This document shows, in pieces, positions 18,270 to 29,453 of a DNA stretch of 64,000 nt; positions within the stretch are counted from its first letter, which is position 1, and every line of letters begins with the position of its first letter. The notes under the pieces were generated by a model, which was given only the letters and a program-made list of their open reading frames with translations, was not told the DNA's origin and made no database searches. The translations under genes and the position numbers were made by a program. The stretch is from Kiritimatiellaceae bacterium (GTDB lineage Bacteria; Verrucomicrobiota; Kiritimatiellia; Kiritimatiellales; Tichowtungiaceae). The stretch lies in assembly GCA_013141415.1 (NCBI GenBank), contig JABFQY010000005.1, forward strand, positions 186,001-250,000, given 5' to 3'.

Positions 18270-18968
18270 ATGAAAACCATTTTGATCACCGGCGGAGTGC
18301 AGGGCATTGGGCGCGGATGTGTAGACTATTTTCTTAAATCCGGCTGGAACGTGACGTCGGTGGATATTCAGAAAATGACATCCGGCGACCGGCTGGAAGC
18401 CGTGCTGGGCGATACCTCTTTGGAATTCACGGCGAAGCAGGCCGTGGCTAGAACGATCGAACGGTTTGGGCGGCTTGACGCACTGATTAATAACGCCGGG
18501 ATTTCAACTATTGGAAAATTCAACGTCGAGGAGCTTTCGCTCGAAGAGTGGAATCGCGTGCTCGGCGTTAATCTGACCGGCTATTTCCTGATGGCGAAAC
18601 ACGCCGCGCCGTTTCTGCGTCAGGCGAAAGGTGCGATCGTTAACATTGCTTCGACCCGCGCCATTCAGTCTGAGTCGGACAGCGAAGCGTACGCCGCTTC
18701 GAAAGGCGGCGTCGTGGCGCTGACGCATGCGCTCGCCGTCAGCCTCGGGCCGGATGTCCGCGTCAACTGCATCAGTCCCGGCTGGATTGAAACGCGTAAA
18801 GATGCGAAGCACAGCGAAGCCGACCGGTTACAGCATCCCGCCGGACGCGTCGGCATTCCGCAGGACATTGCGGAACTGGCAGACTATCTGATCGCCGCCG
18901 GATTTGTCACCGGTCAGAACTTTGTCGCCGACGGCGGCATGATGAAGAAGATGATTTATGAAGAGTAA
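18270..18968 (+). CDS. Short-chain dehydrogenase/reductase (classical SDR)
   Basis: A 232-residue classical SDR with the cofactor loop TGGVQGIGRG at residues 7-16, the NNAG motif near residue 73, the catalytic Ser in NIASTRA, YAASK (Tyr/Lys) and RVNCISPGWIET after it. The last part, FVTGQNFVADGG, is typical of the FabG/3-oxoacyl reductase-like group, but the substrate is not readable. NAD or NADP preference is not assigned. AAGGAG precedes the ATG, 11 bp after mnmE, so the two are likely cotranscribed. Confidence 0.88.
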   Translation: MKTILITGGVQGIGRGCVDYFLKSGWNVTSVDIQKMTSGDRLEAVLGDTSLEFTAKQAVARTIERFGRLDALINNAGISTIGKFNVEELSLEEWNRVLGVNLTGYFLMAKHAAPFLRQAKGAIVNIASTRAIQSESDSEAYAASKGGVVALTHALAVSLGPDVRVNCISPGWIETRKDAKHSEADRLQHPAGRVGIPQDIAELADYLIAAGFVTGQNFVADGGMMKKMIYEE

Positions 18969-18996
18969 GCAGAGTGTGCGACCGACCTTGCCGGGC

Positions 18997-20040
18997 TTAC
19001 TTTGCCGTACCCATCGTGACATTTTCTGTTTGATCAAAGACACGAAGGCTTTCGTCTAAAACAGACTGAGGCGGGGCGCTGAGTTTGAACTGTTCTGCAA
19101 TGAACTTCTCCATGCGGGCGGTTGTTATGATGCAATCTTCTTTCTCATTAAACCACGCATGACCTTTGCCTTTGTAGATTTCCACCTCCGAGTGGACGCC
19201 GTAATAGGTGAGACGTTCCTTCATGGCAATCGATTGGCGGCACGGAAAGGGATCCTGATCTCCATGCAGAAACAGCATGGGAGGTGATTTTTTGCTGACT
19301 CTCAAGAAGGGAGATGCCGAACCGTAAACTTCCGGAATGTCCCAGGGCTGGCCGCCGAAAAACTGAGCCATGTTGTTATCCTGAGCGTGATCTTTCAGCT
19401 GATCATTCATGTCGAAATGTCCATTGAACAATACGGCCAGCTGCACATCGCTGTTGTAATTGAGATGGGGCCCTTGTTCGAACTCATCGAGTCCTTGTGT
19501 CAAGGCGGTCATCGAGGCCAGATGAGCGCCGGCAGAACCTCCAACAACAATGATACGGTTCGGATCGATATGATTTTCTTCTGCCACGGATTTTATCCAC
19601 CGCACAGCTGCCTTACAGTCAATCAGAGCGGCAGGGTACTTTGCCTCCTGACTGAACCGGTACTCGATGTTCACCGCGAATAAATTATACCGCTGGGCCA
19701 AATAAATCGACTGGCGGAAAAATTGTTTTCGATCGCCCGATCTCCAGCCGCCTCCGTGGATAAAAAGAATGGCTGGCCGCAGTGATTGGGTTTCTTTTTG
19801 AGTGAAATAGGTCAGCGGTAAATCGTGTCCGCCCGGACTCGAGTAAATCACATCCTTGCTTTCCAGCGTTGCAGGGAACCCGACATAGCTCGGCCATTTT
19901 TCCGTTGCGGCCACGAGTTTATCGACAAGAACATCCTGCTCTGTCTTCGCATATTTTCCGGTGGTGTTTGTCATCTCCTGAGCATTCGAGCTTCCGGTTA
20001 TAAAAAATAGCAACAGGGAAAATATGCATGCAGTTTTCAT
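18997..20040 (-). CDS. Secreted alpha/beta hydrolase (esterase)
   Basis: A 347-residue protein with signal peptide MKTACIFSLLLFFITGSSNA. The alpha/beta-hydrolase core shows HGGGW (oxyanion hole) near residue 108, GGSAGAH with the nucleophilic Ser, a late HGDQDPF acid loop and the catalytic His in KGKGHAWF. This matches the BD-FAE/hormone-sensitive-lipase group, often acting as carbohydrate or feruloyl esterases. Secretion suggests deacylation of an external polymer; the substrate is unassigned. The start with GGAG upstream at 20040 is preferred over an in-frame ATG 15 codons earlier. A similar secreted hydrolase is encoded at 43130-43966. Confidence 0.87.
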   Translation of the reverse strand: MKTACIFSLLLFFITGSSNAQEMTNTTGKYAKTEQDVLVDKLVAATEKWPSYVGFPATLESKDVIYSSPGGHDLPLTYFTQKETQSLRPAILFIHGGGWRSGDRKQFFRQSIYLAQRYNLFAVNIEYRFSQEAKYPAALIDCKAAVRWIKSVAEENHIDPNRIIVVGGSAGAHLASMTALTQGLDEFEQGPHLNYNSDVQLAVLFNGHFDMNDQLKDHAQDNNMAQFFGGQPWDIPEVYGSASPFLRVSKKSPPMLFLHGDQDPFPCRQSIAMKERLTYYGVHSEVEIYKGKGHAWFNEKEDCIITTARMEKFIAEQFKLSAPPQSVLDESLRVFDQTENVTMGTAK

Positions 20041-20184
20041 AAGCGTCCGGCTCCTTATTCCTTTTAAGAGACTGTCTGAATTCAAAGACGGTTTTGAATG
20101 TATAGACTCCCCATTATTGCTTGCCAGTAAAAACTGCGCAGGAAACGGTGTTAATTCCTGTCGGGCATATTTTATAGGGAATTC

Positions 20185-20886
<702 letters not shown>

Positions 20887-20920
20887 GAAGAGAATACCTG
20901 AAGTCTAAGGCCTATGGTCT

Positions 20921-20949
20921 TCCGCCTCCGGCGGATCTGCCGAAGGCAG
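20921..20949. repeat. Two adjacent 3-nt-loop hairpins between argS and the alkD-like gene
   Basis: TCCGCC-TCC-GGCGGA is followed one base later by CTGCC-GAA-GGCAG. The paired-hairpin layout with 3-nt loops is the same as that of the element at 514-561, though the sequences differ. It lies just past the end of argS and could also act as a weak transcription attenuator. Confidence 0.55.
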
Positions 20950-20960
20950 AAAAGCCTTCT

Positions 20961-22694
20961 CTATATCCGTTCCGGCGTTTCAATGCCGAGCAGAGCGAGG
21001 CCTTTTTTGAGAATCGCGGCGGTGAGGGCGCAGATGCGAATGCGGCTTTCGCGGACGCCTTCGTCGGCTTTCAGGAACGGTACGTTCTGGTAGAACGAGC
21101 TGTAGGCCTGCGAAAGATCGAAAAGGTAATCGGCCATGACGCTGGGCCGGTCGAGTTTGGCTGCGGCTTCCACAGCGGCGGGAAAGCGTGTGAGTTTAAG
21201 TGCAAGGCGGCGTTCGATCTCTTCACCGATGATGATCGGATAACTGTCCGGATTTTTATCAGGGAACTGCGCGGCGTATTTATCGCGGACGCTGGCGATA
21301 CGGGCGTAAGCATATTGCAGGTACGGCGCGGAGTTGCCGTCCATGGCGAGCGCTTTTTCCCACGTAAACGTGACGAGGCTCTGCGGGTTCTGGCTGAGGT
21401 CGGTGTATTTGATGGCACCGATGCCGACGGCGCGGGCGATTTCCTTCTGCTGTGCTTCGTCCATGTTCGGGCTCGACTGTTTCACCACTTCGAGAGCGCG
21501 GGCTTCGGCTTCGTTGAGCAGGGCTTCGAGTTTGATGACGTTGCCTTCGCGGGTGGAGAAAGTGGCTTCCGGCAGGCGCATGAGGCCGAACCAGACGTGG
21601 GTGAGCTTGGTTGGCACGCCGAGTTTTTTGCAGATGTGGAAGAACTGCTTGAAGTGTAACTGCTGGCGTTCGTCGGTGACGTAAATGATTTCCGCCGGTT
21701 TGAATTCCTCGGTGCGCGAAATGACGGTGGCGATGTCGGTGGAAGCATAGTTGTAGCCGCCGTCGCTTTTGCGGACGATGGCGACGTTGAGTCCGTCAGC
21801 CTCGAGATCGCAGACGAGCGCGCCGTTACTTTCGCTGGCGAGGCCTTTTGCTTTGAGCAGTTCGACGGTTCCGGCGAGCTGGTCGTTGTAGAAACTTTCA
21901 CCGCGGTAGAGGTCGAAAGAGACGTCGAGCCGTTTATAAATGCGGTTGAATTCGCTCAGCGTGAGTTCAATAAACGTTTTCCAGAGCGCGAGATTTTCTT
22001 TATCGCCCTGCTGGAGTTTAACCAGCTCGGCCTTGGCGCGGTCGCGCCAGGTTTCGTCCTCTTTGGACATGGTGTAGCTCTTGACGTAAATGCGTTCGAG
22101 TTCTTCGACCGGCGCGGTTTTGAGCGCTTCGGCGTCGGCGAATTCGCGGTAGCCGAGAATGATCAGTCCGAACTGGGTGCCCCAGTCGCCGAGATGATTG
22201 TCGGCGATGACGTTGTAGCCGAGGGCGCGGTAGAGGCGATCCAGCGCGTTGCCGATAACGGTGGAGCGGATGTGGCCGATATGCATCGGCTTGGCGACGT
22301 TCGGGCTGGAGTAGTCGATGATGACCGTTTGATTTTTTCCGATGTTCGGAACGCCGAGTTTGGTGTTGGCCTGCATGGATTCGAGCTGAGCGGCCAGTGC
22401 GGAGGTCTTGAGATGAATATTGATAAAGCCGGGTCCGGCGATTTCGATCTTTTCGACAAAGTCCGGCAGAACGGCTTTTTCGACAAACTGCTGGGCGACG
22501 GCGCGCGGATTGGTTTTCAATTCCTTGGCGAGCTTCATGGCGGCTTCGCACTGGCAGTCGCCAAACTCTTCGTTGCGGCTCGGAATTACGGTGACCGGCG
22601 CGGCAGAGAAATCCGTCTGCGGGAAGCAGGCGGCAAAGGTTTCTGTACACCACGCGGAGAGCTGTGTTTCGAGGGATGCGGTTTCTTTTTTCAT
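20961..22694 (-). CDS. argS: Arginyl-tRNA synthetase
   Basis: A 577-residue class I synthetase. It starts with the ArgS-specific N-terminal domain (NEEFGDCQCEAAMKLAKEL), followed by the catalytic core with VIDYSSPNVAKPMHIGHIRS, which contains the HIGH motif, and DNHLGDWGTQFG. The ArgRS anticodon-binding DALR domain follows, with YLQYAYARIASV and YSSFYQNVPFL near the end. Like many ArgRS enzymes, no clear KMSKS is seen. It charges tRNA-Arg with arginine. Length and domain order are normal. It is likely cotranscribed with the AlkD-like gene. Confidence 0.96.
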   Translation of the reverse strand: MKKETASLETQLSAWCTETFAACFPQTDFSAAPVTVIPSRNEEFGDCQCEAAMKLAKELKTNPRAVAQQFVEKAVLPDFVEKIEIAGPGFINIHLKTSALAAQLESMQANTKLGVPNIGKNQTVIIDYSSPNVAKPMHIGHIRSTVIGNALDRLYRALGYNVIADNHLGDWGTQFGLIILGYREFADAEALKTAPVEELERIYVKSYTMSKEDETWRDRAKAELVKLQQGDKENLALWKTFIELTLSEFNRIYKRLDVSFDLYRGESFYNDQLAGTVELLKAKGLASESNGALVCDLEADGLNVAIVRKSDGGYNYASTDIATVISRTEEFKPAEIIYVTDERQQLHFKQFFHICKKLGVPTKLTHVWFGLMRLPEATFSTREGNVIKLEALLNEAEARALEVVKQSSPNMDEAQQKEIARAVGIGAIKYTDLSQNPQSLVTFTWEKALAMDGNSAPYLQYAYARIASVRDKYAAQFPDKNPDSYPIIIGEEIERRLALKLTRFPAAVEAAAKLDRPSVMADYLFDLSQAYSSFYQNVPFLKADEGVRESRIRICALTAAILKKGLALLGIETPERI

Positions 22695-22847
22695 TCTGTT
22701 TCTTTCGGGCTGAAAGCAGGGCGGATGGAACCATATTTTAGAATTCAGTTAAAGCGCCTAATTAAGCTTGTATTCAGGGTGCGGAAAATTAAAGTCCCGA
22801 CCGCCGCGAAACGAAGACGGCGGCAAATAATTAAAGGGGGAGAAAAA

Positions 22848-23123
22848 ATGGCTACTGAAAAGAAAACTGTAAAAAAGACGGCGACCAAACCGGCTGTTAA
22901 AAAAGCTGTCGCTGCAAAACCGGCTGTTAAAAAAGCCATTGTGAAAAAGGCTCCGGCGAAGAAGGCTGTTGCGAAGAAAGAAACGATTCCTCAGGAACGG
23001 TTCTACGCGATGGTCAGCGAAGCCGCCTACTTCGCTTCACAGAACGACGGCAACAAGAAAAGCTCCACCGAATACTGGATGGATGCAGAAGCGGCTGTGC
23101 GCGCCAAATTTAACGTCGCCTAA
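22848..23123 (+). CDS. Lysine/alanine-rich histone H1-like protein with DUF2934-like domain
   Basis: A 91-residue protein in two parts. Residues 1-45 are a low-complexity Lys/Ala/Pro/Val tail with repeats such as TKPAVKKAVAAKPAVKK, the pattern of bacterial histone H1-like and AlgP-type DNA-binding tails. Residues 46-91 form a short helical unit (IPQERFYAMVSEAAYFASQN, then STEYWMDAEAAVRAKF) that resembles DUF2934. It probably binds DNA or RNA non-specifically and may help compact the nucleoid. GGGGGAG lies before the ATG; a longer open frame upstream is antisense to argS and is not part of the gene. It overlaps the convergent gene by 4 bp. Confidence 0.8.
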   Translation: MATEKKTVKKTATKPAVKKAVAAKPAVKKAIVKKAPAKKAVAKKETIPQERFYAMVSEAAYFASQNDGNKKSSTEYWMDAEAAVRAKFNVA

Positions 23124-23854
23124 CAGGCGAACGCGGCAAGAATGGCGGCAAGCCATTCTTCCTTTTTTTTCTGCATCATCGGACTCGGATGTGCCGTCAA
23201 CACCGGATCGTTTCCGGCTGGCACGGTGATAATCTTTTCACCTTTGATCCGGCTGAGACATTGCTTCGCTAGCGGAATCAGTCCGCTGTCCTGACCCCAG
23301 CCGAGAATAAACGGTGCGCCGGGTTTCCGGCGCAGCATCGTTTCGCGCTCCGCCGTGCGTTCTGCGCAGAACAAACTGTGTGTTGCGCCGCCGGGAAGTT
23401 CGGCAAGGATTTTGGTCTTGGCGATGAAACTCGGACTCTTCGGATCGCGCAGGTCGGAAATATTCAGCACACGAACATGATTCCAATTTCTGGAAACCAT
23501 GATACGCATAATCTGATACTGCGTGTTGTCCGGTTGCGTCAGCGCCAGCGGCTTTTGGAATCCGGCGGCCAGCGGCATTGTCAGCAGACTGTCGGTATCG
23601 CCGTCTTCAATCGGACGCGACGAGCCGGGGTTCATCATAATCACCACGGCGTCGGGCAGATTTCGCATTGCGCCGGAATTGTCGAACAGATCACGGGAAT
23701 CACTGCCGGCACCGACGGCTTCACGCGGCAGGGAAGTAATCTCCAGCACGCTCCGGCAAAGCTGCGGCTCCACGCCTTTGACGTGCAGACGGTAGAAATG
23801 TCCGTAACAGCGGAACGTCTTTTTCAATTCTGCGGCGTAAGTGAAGTTGGGCAT
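23120..23854 (-). CDS. DUF1643-like protein
   Basis: A 244-residue cytoplasmic protein. The central part has the pattern of DUF1643 proteins: VVIMMNPGSSRPIEDGDTDS near residue 72, TQYQIMRIM, then VRVLNISDLRDPKSPSF, and a late WGQDSGLIPLAK. The molecular function of this family is not established. No transmembrane segment or signal peptide is visible. Its 3' end overlaps the histone-like gene by 4 bp; upstream lies a repeat-rich 214-bp gap. Family assignment is moderate because it rests on motif resemblance. Confidence 0.65.
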   Translation of the reverse strand: MPNFTYAAELKKTFRCYGHFYRLHVKGVEPQLCRSVLEITSLPREAVGAGSDSRDLFDNSGAMRNLPDAVVIMMNPGSSRPIEDGDTDSLLTMPLAAGFQKPLALTQPDNTQYQIMRIMVSRNWNHVRVLNISDLRDPKSPSFIAKTKILAELPGGATHSLFCAERTAERETMLRRKPGAPFILGWGQDSGLIPLAKQCLSRIKGEKIITVPAGNDPVLTAHPSPMMQKKKEEWLAAILAAFAC

Positions 23855-23968
23855 GTCGCGGAGTTAAGCATAAAACATCGGGAAGGCCTATCTCTTCTGA
23901 CCCGAATTGATCAACCGGTAATAATCGGGGTCGGCGTTTAGGTGGAAGAGGCATCCTTGCCATTGGCC

Positions 23969-23985
23969 AGCGGCTGGAAGCCGCT
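23969..23985. repeat. Short hairpin AGCGGCT-GGA-AGCCGCT
   Basis: A perfect 7-bp stem with a 3-nt loop. Its core GGCTGGAAGCC is the complement of the GGCTTCCAGCC core in the element at 514-561, so the two may be related palindromes. It lies in the gap between the DUF1643-like gene and ettA. Confidence 0.5.
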
Positions 23986-23997
23986 TTCACTCTAAAT

Positions 23998-24056
23998 GTA
24001 GATGCGACGCCCTCGTCGCATTAAGTCAAGAAACGCGACGAGGGCGTCGCGTCTAC
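23998..24056. repeat. 22-bp inverted repeat element (GTAGATGCGACGCC type)
   Basis: GTAGATGCGACGCCCTCGTC (plus GC) at 23998-24019 is matched by its complement at 24035-24056 with one mismatch in 22, around a 15-nt spacer. It lies just past the stop of ettA and could end ettA transcription by a strong stem, but it lacks a T run. Its form is that of an interspersed palindromic repeat. Confidence 0.7.
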
Positions 24057-24068
24057 TTTCGGGAGACC

Positions 24069-25745
<1,677 letters not shown>

Positions 25746-25781
25746 AAAAAATTTCCTTTCCAAAAATAGGGGGTGGAATTT

Positions 25782-25870
25782 AACCGCGAATGAACGCAAA
25801 TGCACGCCAATGAATATCAGATTTTTTAACTGCGGATCCCATTCGCGTTAATTAGCGTTCATTCGCGGTT
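25782..25870. repeat. 16-bp perfect inverted repeat (AACCGCGAATGAACGC)
   Basis: AACCGCGAATGAACGC at 25782-25797 and its exact complement at 25855-25870 enclose related CGCCAATGAA- and ATTCGCGTTAATTA-like stretches. The whole lies between the divergent ettA and uvrB starts. A related stretch occurs at 36283-36312, so this is a dispersed repeat rather than a private operator. Confidence 0.75.
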
Positions 25871-25920
25871 CTGTTTCCAATGTCTGGAACTTCTGCGGGT
25901 TTCTGCGTATTCTGTGGGCG

Positions 25921-27966
25921 GTGAATTTTAACTTCCAACTTGTTTCAGGTTATCAGCCGACCGGCGACCAGCCGGAGGCGATTAATTCGCTCTGCCGCGG
26001 GCTGGAAGACGGAAAGCGTTTCCAGTGTCTGGAAGGGGTGACCGGTTCCGGCAAAACCTTCACGATGGCTAACGTCATTGCGCGGCAGGGAAAGCCCGCG
26101 CTGGTGATTTCTCATAACAAAACGCTGGCGGCACAACTCTACGCCGAGCTGAAAAGTTTTTTCCCCAACAACGCCGTTGAGTTTTTCATCAGCTATTACG
26201 ACTACTACCAGCCGGAAGCCTATCTTCCGCAGACCGACACCTTTATCGAAAAAGATGCCTCGATCAACAAGGAGATCGAACGGTTGCGGCTGGCGGCGAC
26301 CGACAGCCTACTCAGTCGCGACGACGTGATTATCGTCGCGTCGGTTTCCTGCATCTACGGCCTCGGCTCGCCGGAGGATTACCGCGAGATGGTGTTCTCG
26401 GCGCATGTCGGCGATATCTGCCAGCGCGACGATGTGTTGAAGAAACTGGTCGCCATTCAGTATGAGCGCAATGACTACGAGCAAGTGCCGGGCACCTTTC
26501 GTGTGCGCGGCGACACGGTCGATATTTTTCCGTCCTATGCGCAGCACGGCATCCGTATCGCTTTTTTCGGCAGCGAAATCGAAAGCATCCGCCGGATTGA
26601 TGCGCTGACCGCCGCCACCGAAGAAGAGCTTGAACGGATTACTATCTCGCCCGCCAAGCATTTCGTGATGGCGGCGGAAAAGATCGAACCGGCGCTGGTG
26701 CGGATTAAGGCGGAACTCGAAGAGCGGGTGAAATGGTTTGAAGATCATGACAAGCTGATCGAAGCCCAGCGTGTCCGGATGCGGACGATGTACGATATCG
26801 AAATGTTCAAGGAGATCGGCTATTGCGGCGGCATTGAAAACTATTCCCGCCACCTCGGCGGCCGCGCGGCTGGCGACCGGCCTGCCTGTCTGATCGATTA
26901 TTTTCCGAAGGATTTTCTGACGATCATTGACGAGTCACATGTGACACTGCCGCAGATTCGCGGCATGTCGAACGGCGACCGCGCCCGTAAAACGACATTG
27001 GTCGAGCACGGCTTTCGTCTGCCGTCGGCGCTCGACAACCGCCCTCTGGAGTTCACCGAGTTTCTGGATATCACCGGCCCGATTCTTTTTGCCACGGCCA
27101 CGCCGGGACCGTTCGAACTGGAGCACAGTGGCAAGACGGTTGAGCAGGTGATCCGCCCGACCGGCATTATCGATCCGCCGGTCGAGGTGCGTCCGCTCAA
27201 AGGACAGATCGATGACGTGATGGAAGAAATCCGTTCCCGCGCCGAACGCGGCGAGCGGACGCTGGTAACGACGCTGACCAAGCGCACATCGGAGGATTTA
27301 ACAGAGTACCTGAAAAAGGTCGGACTGCGCGTCGAGTATCTTCATTCCGAAGTGGATGCCATTGAACGCGTGGAAATTCTACGCGGACTGCGCAAGGCGG
27401 AGTTCGACTGCCTGATCGGCATCAATCTTTTGCGCGAAGGACTCGACCTGCCGGAGGTGTCGCTGGTGGCGATTCTGGACGCCGACAAGGAAGGATTCCT
27501 GCGTTCAGAAACCGCGCTGATCCAGACGGCGGGCCGCGCTGCCCGCCATACGGACGGCAAGGTGATCATGTACGCCGATAACATCACCGGCTCCATGCGC
27601 CGGATGATGGATATCACCGACCGCCGCCGGAAAAAACAGGTTGCCTACAACACGGAGCACGGCATCACACCGCAGGCGATTCAAAGCCGGATTCAGGAAA
27701 GCCTCGGCCATCTCAAGAAAGATGCGGAGGAGCTGGAAGAAAGCATCGTGCGCGAAACCGGCGAAGACTATGACATCAACCAGACCATCCGCGAAATGGA
27801 GCAGGAAATGATCGAAGCCTCCGGCAAACTCGAATTCGAACGCGCCGCGCTCCTCCGCGATCAGCTTTATGAGTTGAAGGTTTCCGTGGAGCCGCAGAAG
27901 CCAGCCCAGACGGGGAAAATGCTCTATACGGGACGGAAAATGCGCGGGCGGAAACAGGGCGGATGA
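25921..27966 (+). CDS. uvrB: Excinuclease ABC subunit B
   Basis: A 681-residue UvrB with [13 protein letters not shown] (Walker A), the beta-hairpin region [26 protein letters not shown] (Walker B), helicase motifs including [14 protein letters not shown] and QTAGRAARH, and a C-terminal UVR domain ([20 protein letters not shown]). It verifies DNA damage and guides UvrC in nucleotide excision repair. The start is GTG. The dispersed palindrome discussed in the findings lies 32 bp upstream and again inside the gene, encoding FQCLE where close relatives of the motif read HQTLL. Confidence 0.96.
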   Translation: MNFNFQLVSGYQPTGDQPEAINSLCRGLEDGKRFQCLEGVTGSGKTFTMANVIARQGKPALVISHNKTLAAQLYAELKSFFPNNAVEFFISYYDYYQPEAYLPQTDTFIEKDASINKEIERLRLAATDSLLSRDDVIIVASVSCIYGLGSPEDYREMVFSAHVGDICQRDDVLKKLVAIQYERNDYEQVPGTFRVRGDTVDIFPSYAQHGIRIAFFGSEIESIRRIDALTAATEEELERITISPAKHFVMAAEKIEPALVRIKAELEERVKWFEDHDKLIEAQRVRMRTMYDIEMFKEIGYCGGIENYSRHLGGRAAGDRPACLIDYFPKDFLTIIDESHVTLPQIRGMSNGDRARKTTLVEHGFRLPSALDNRPLEFTEFLDITGPILFATATPGPFELEHSGKTVEQVIRPTGIIDPPVEVRPLKGQIDDVMEEIRSRAERGERTLVTTLTKRTSEDLTEYLKKVGLRVEYLHSEVDAIERVEILRGLRKAEFDCLIGINLLREGLDLPEVSLVAILDADKEGFLRSETALIQTAGRAARHTDGKVIMYADNITGSMRRMMDITDRRRKKQVAYNTEHGITPQAIQSRIQESLGHLKKDAEELEESIVRETGEDYDINQTIREMEQEMIEASGKLEFERAALLRDQLYELKVSVEPQKPAQTGKMLYTGRKMRGRKQGG

Positions 27967-27970
27967 GGGT

Positions 27971-27998
27971 TTGACAACCCAATCAAAAACGGTATTCT
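27971..27998 (+). promoter_or_regulatory. Sigma-70 promoter of the small basic protein gene
   Basis: A consensus TTGACA and TATTCT are separated by 16 bp, about 40 bp before the start codon of the 51-residue protein. It starts within the last codons and stop region of uvrB's downstream gap, giving the small gene its own strong promoter. Confidence 0.65.
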
Positions 27999-28037
27999 GT
28001 GCCGCTCATTTGAAAAAAGATTTTTAGGAGAAGAACC

Positions 28038-28193
28038 ATGACAATGCATTCCAGTTTGAAGTCGGCCAGCAAAATTTCGATTCGTCGCAACGTTTTGAAG
28101 CGTTTTGAGCGCGTTGACCTGCTTAAGGCAGAAGGCAGATGGAAAGACGGCGACCGCGGCTTCGGTCTGGTGAAGACCAAACCGGCCGAGTAA
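28038..28193 (+). CDS. Small basic protein (Chlamydiae/Verrucomicrobia family)
   Basis: A 51-residue basic protein, SLKSASKISIRRNVLKRFER near the start and FGLVKTKPAE at the end. This matches the small basic protein family restricted to Chlamydiae and Verrucomicrobia relatives (TIGR04137 type), whose function is unknown but whose size and charge suggest ribosome or RNA binding. GGAG lies 8 bp before the ATG; a strong promoter precedes it and a rho-independent terminator follows, so it is a monocistronic, probably highly expressed gene. It is the best lineage marker in the window. Confidence 0.88.
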   Translation: MTMHSSLKSASKISIRRNVLKRFERVDLLKAEGRWKDGDRGFGLVKTKPAE

Positions 28194-28217
28194 GCCATCG
28201 TTTCTTATTTTGGTAAG

Positions 28218-28242
28218 GCCCCGGTACTGCCGGGGCTTTTTT
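28218..28242 (+). terminator. Rho-independent terminator of the small basic protein gene
   Basis: GCCCCGG-TACTG-CCGGGGC forms a perfect 7-bp GC stem with a 5-nt loop followed by six T residues. Confidence 0.93.
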
Positions 28243-28297
28243 ATGGGATCCACTAATCTACTAATGAATCTAGCGTGGCACAGCCGCAACCAAAGAG

Positions 28298-28550
28298 TTT
28301 TTACCACCCGCTTCGCTAGAGGGACCTCCGAGGGGGGCAGAGGGGAAGTTCAGAAATCAGAAGTAAGATGGAATAAACGGTGCCCCATAGTTTCGGGGCA
28401 GCCCTGCTGGCACAGGGCTTGATTCGGAGCAGAGATCGCAAGTAAAAACGAGCTTTCACTTGCGATCTCTGCTCCAAATCAGTTCCGTTTATTGAGAGAA
28501 GCTCTCCGACTTACTCCGAAGTTTGCTCTAGCGAAGCGGGTGGTGAAAAA
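28298..28550. mobile_element. MITE-like 253-bp nested palindrome
   Basis: The ends TTTTTACCACCCGCTTCGCT (plus AGAG) and its complement with one extra G form terminal inverted repeats of 24 and 25 bp. Inside, further pairs follow in order: AGTAAG/CTTACT, AATAAACGG/CCGTTTATT, then a perfect 18-bp stem at 28426-28443 and 28458-28475 with a 14-nt loop. Two small hairpins (GCCCC/GGGGC and GCCCTG/CAGGGC) branch from the left arm. No protein of useful size is encoded. It fills most of the gap between the small basic protein gene and the rluB-like gene, and is best explained as a non-autonomous mobile element. No target duplication is obvious. Confidence 0.65.
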
Positions 28551-28612
28551 ATACTCATTAAGTTAATTTTGTATAATTTAGTGCCGATTAGTGAAAATCA
28601 GTGGTTAGAAAT

Positions 28613-29332
28613 ATGATTCGTTTGCAAAAATATCTGGCGGAGTGCGGGGTGGCGAGCCGCCGCGCCTGCGAAAAGCTCATCACCGATGGGCTGGTTACGA
28701 TTGACGGCGTAGTCGTCACGGAACTTGGCACCAAGGTTGATCCGGGTGTCCAGAAAGTCACTTGCGACGGCAGGCCGGTCAAGCTGGATCAAAAGGTCTG
28801 GATCATGCTCAACAAGCCGGTCGGCGTCATCTGTACCTCCGACGACCCCGAAGGACGCGAGAGGGTGATCGATATGTTTTCCGATCTGCCGGGACGCGTT
28901 TATACGGTTGGGCGTCTCGACGTGATGAGCGAAGGGCTGATTCTGATTACCAACGACGGCGATCTGGCGCATCGCCTGATGCATCCGCGCCACCACATTG
29001 AGAAGAAGTATCAGGTCTGGATCGACCGCGAACTGACACCGGATGAAATCGACCGGATGCTCAAAGGGCTTAACTGTCGCGGCGAAAAGCTGAAGGCATT
29101 AAAAGTGGAACCGCTGCGCCGGACGATTGCCAATCAGCCCGGCTATACGCTGACACTTGGCGAAGGGCGCAACCGTCATATTCGTCGCATGATGGACGTG
29201 CTGGAATGCAAAGTGGGCCGTCTTCTGCGTGTTTCCGTCGGCCCGCTTCGTCTTGAAAAACTCCGTACCGGTGAACATCGCGAGCTGGCACCGTCCGAGG
29301 TCGCTGAACTCCGCAAGGCCGTTGGGCTTTAG
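28613..29332 (+). CDS. rluB: RluB/RsuA-family pseudouridine synthase
   Basis: A 239-residue protein: an N-terminal S4 RNA-binding domain (MIRLQKYLAECGVASRRACE) and a catalytic domain with VGRLDVMSEGLILITNDG holding the catalytic Asp, MHPRHHIEKKYQV and GEGRNRHIRRM. Such enzymes isomerise a specific uridine in 23S or 16S rRNA. RluB (23S U2605) is the closest by length, but RsuA or RluE type cannot be excluded. No Shine-Dalgarno is evident; a GTG four codons upstream is an alternative start. A TATAAT at 28572 may be its -10 element. Confidence 0.87.
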   Translation: MIRLQKYLAECGVASRRACEKLITDGLVTIDGVVVTELGTKVDPGVQKVTCDGRPVKLDQKVWIMLNKPVGVICTSDDPEGRERVIDMFSDLPGRVYTVGRLDVMSEGLILITNDGDLAHRLMHPRHHIEKKYQVWIDRELTPDEIDRMLKGLNCRGEKLKALKVEPLRRTIANQPGYTLTLGEGRNRHIRRMMDVLECKVGRLLRVSVGPLRLEKLRTGEHRELAPSEVAELRKAVGL

Positions 29333-29453
29333 AGCGCATAAAAAATTGGTGGCTGATTGTTTTTTCTGTGGGTGCGGCCGGTGGCCGCATTTTCTTTTCC
29401 GCGGTCATCCGCCGTCGCCGAAGGCTATGGCGGGACAAGACGCCCGCGGCTAC

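Noticed and set aside
22194-22847. Long plus-strand extension upstream of the histone-like gene
   Set aside because: Antisense to argS; the true start at 22848 has a strong ribosome binding site.
25875-26034. LexA or SOS box before and in uvrB
   Set aside because: The palindrome found there recurs in many unrelated genes, often inside coding sequence, so it is not a uvrB operator.
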